A stretch of DNA of 6,560 bases from Hyphomicrobiales bacterium (GTDB taxonomy: Bacteria > Pseudomonadota > Alphaproteobacteria > Rhizobiales > Xanthobacteraceae), in NCBI GenBank assembly GCA_003133345.1, contig PKXB01000096.1, positions 7,406-13,965 of the forward strand. The letters are read 5' to 3'. Below the pieces are notes generated by a model. It had not been told where the DNA came from and did no database searches. It was given only the letters and a program-made list of their open reading frames with translations. Position 1 is the first letter of the stretch, and every line of letters begins with the position of its first letter. Made by a program: the position numbers and the translations under genes. Positions 6,226 through 6,560 of the stretch are shown in pieces.

Positions 6226-6560
6226 GACGGCTGAGCCTGTCCGCTCGACGCCAGCCGCTGCAAGGCCCGGCGCACATCCATCGGCGAATCGAAAATCCCG
6301 GCCAGCCCGGCGAAATGCCGGCCGACGGAGAAGCCCTTGCCGCCGAGGCCCGGCAATACCGCGAAAACCGATTCATCGGTGACATCGTCGCCGATGAACA
6401 CCGGCATGCGTCCGGCGAACGGCGGATGGCGCATCAATTCGCGCACGCCGTCGCCCTTGTTGACGTTCGGCCGCTTCACTTCGAGCACCGCCTTGCCCGG
6501 CAGCACTTCGGTCGCCTCGCCGGGAAATGCCGCGCGGCCGGCCGCGATGTGTTGGCGCAA
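6222..6560 (-). CDS. otsB: Trehalose-6-phosphate phosphatase, C-terminal 112 residues (5' end outside window)
   Basis: HAD-superfamily phosphatase that removes phosphate from trehalose 6-phosphate, the second step of the OtsA-OtsB pathway. The frame is open to the window edge, so the N-terminal part with the nucleophilic DxDxT motif is outside; the TTG at the very edge should not be read as a start. The visible part shows the family signature KAVLEVKRPNVNKGDGV, with K35 of the fragment as the likely HAD motif III lysine, followed by VFIGDDVTDE with the magnesium-binding acidic motif IV residues D58, D59 and D62. The closing segment, IFDSPMDVRRALQRLA, is the usual last strand and helix. The stop TGA overlaps the ATG of the GH15 gene by 4 bp (ATGA). 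Identification is secure from the motifs plus the nearby otsA. Confidence 0.95.
   Translation of the reverse strand: MRQHIAAGRAAFPGEATEVLPGKAVLEVKRPNVNKGDGVRELMRHPPFAGRMPVFIGDDVTDESVFAVLPGLGGKGFSVGRHFAGLAGIFDSPMDVRRALQRLASSGQAQPS

Noticed and set aside
1..6560. Mobile elements, CRISPR repeats, tRNA or rRNA genes, phage or defence systems
   Set aside because: I saw no transposase motifs, terminal inverted repeats, spaced direct repeats or cloverleaf-like sequence. The genes are housekeeping, sugar metabolism and redox types with uniform base use.

Overview
The window is about 6.6 kb of GC-rich bacterial chromosome. It has tight, mostly overlapping genes and no sign of mobile DNA, tRNA, rRNA or CRISPR. 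Protein style suggests an alphaproteobacterium, probably Hyphomicrobiales near Bradyrhizobium or Rhodopseudomonas. The pointers are the ThrRS sequence, FNR/FixK-type operator sequences, a small class I cytochrome c and an otsB/GH15/otsA cluster. This placement is an inference from family resemblance, not from a search.

Layout: (1) 1-1248, plus strand: the C-terminal two thirds of threonyl-tRNA synthetase (thrS), with catalytic core and anticodon-binding domain; the N-terminus lies outside the window. (2) Everything else is on the minus strand, convergent with thrS across a 23-bp gap. Read in the direction of transcription, from high to low coordinates, it starts with a trehalose block: the end of trehalose-6-phosphate phosphatase (otsB, 6222-6560), a GH15 glucoamylase/trehalase-like enzyme (4429-6225) and trehalose-6-phosphate synthase (otsA, 3032-4447). 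Stop and start overlaps (4 bp and 19 bp) point to one translationally coupled operon. (3) Next comes a small block that looks redox-controlled: a periplasmic c-type cytochrome (2640-2954), a two-CBS-domain protein (2172-2603), and an exported protein of the alpha-acetolactate decarboxylase family (1272-2075).

The second block is the most interesting part. The 77-bp gap before the cytochrome gene carries TTGAT-N4-GTCAC, an FNR/FixK-type box, with a -10-like TAACAT at the matching distance. The 96-bp gap before the decarboxylase-like gene carries a perfect inverted repeat, ATGAT-N4-ATCAT, of the same architecture. This suggests that all three genes respond to low oxygen or a related signal. The decarboxylase-like protein keeps the exact H-x-H-x10-H zinc spacing and the N-terminal glutamate of the family. 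It also has a signal peptide, a short C-terminal tail and a probable Arg-to-His change in the active site, so its reaction may differ from the textbook one.

The trehalose block pairs the two synthesis enzymes with a potential glucosidase between them, so synthesis and turnover of trehalose or a related glucan may be expressed together.
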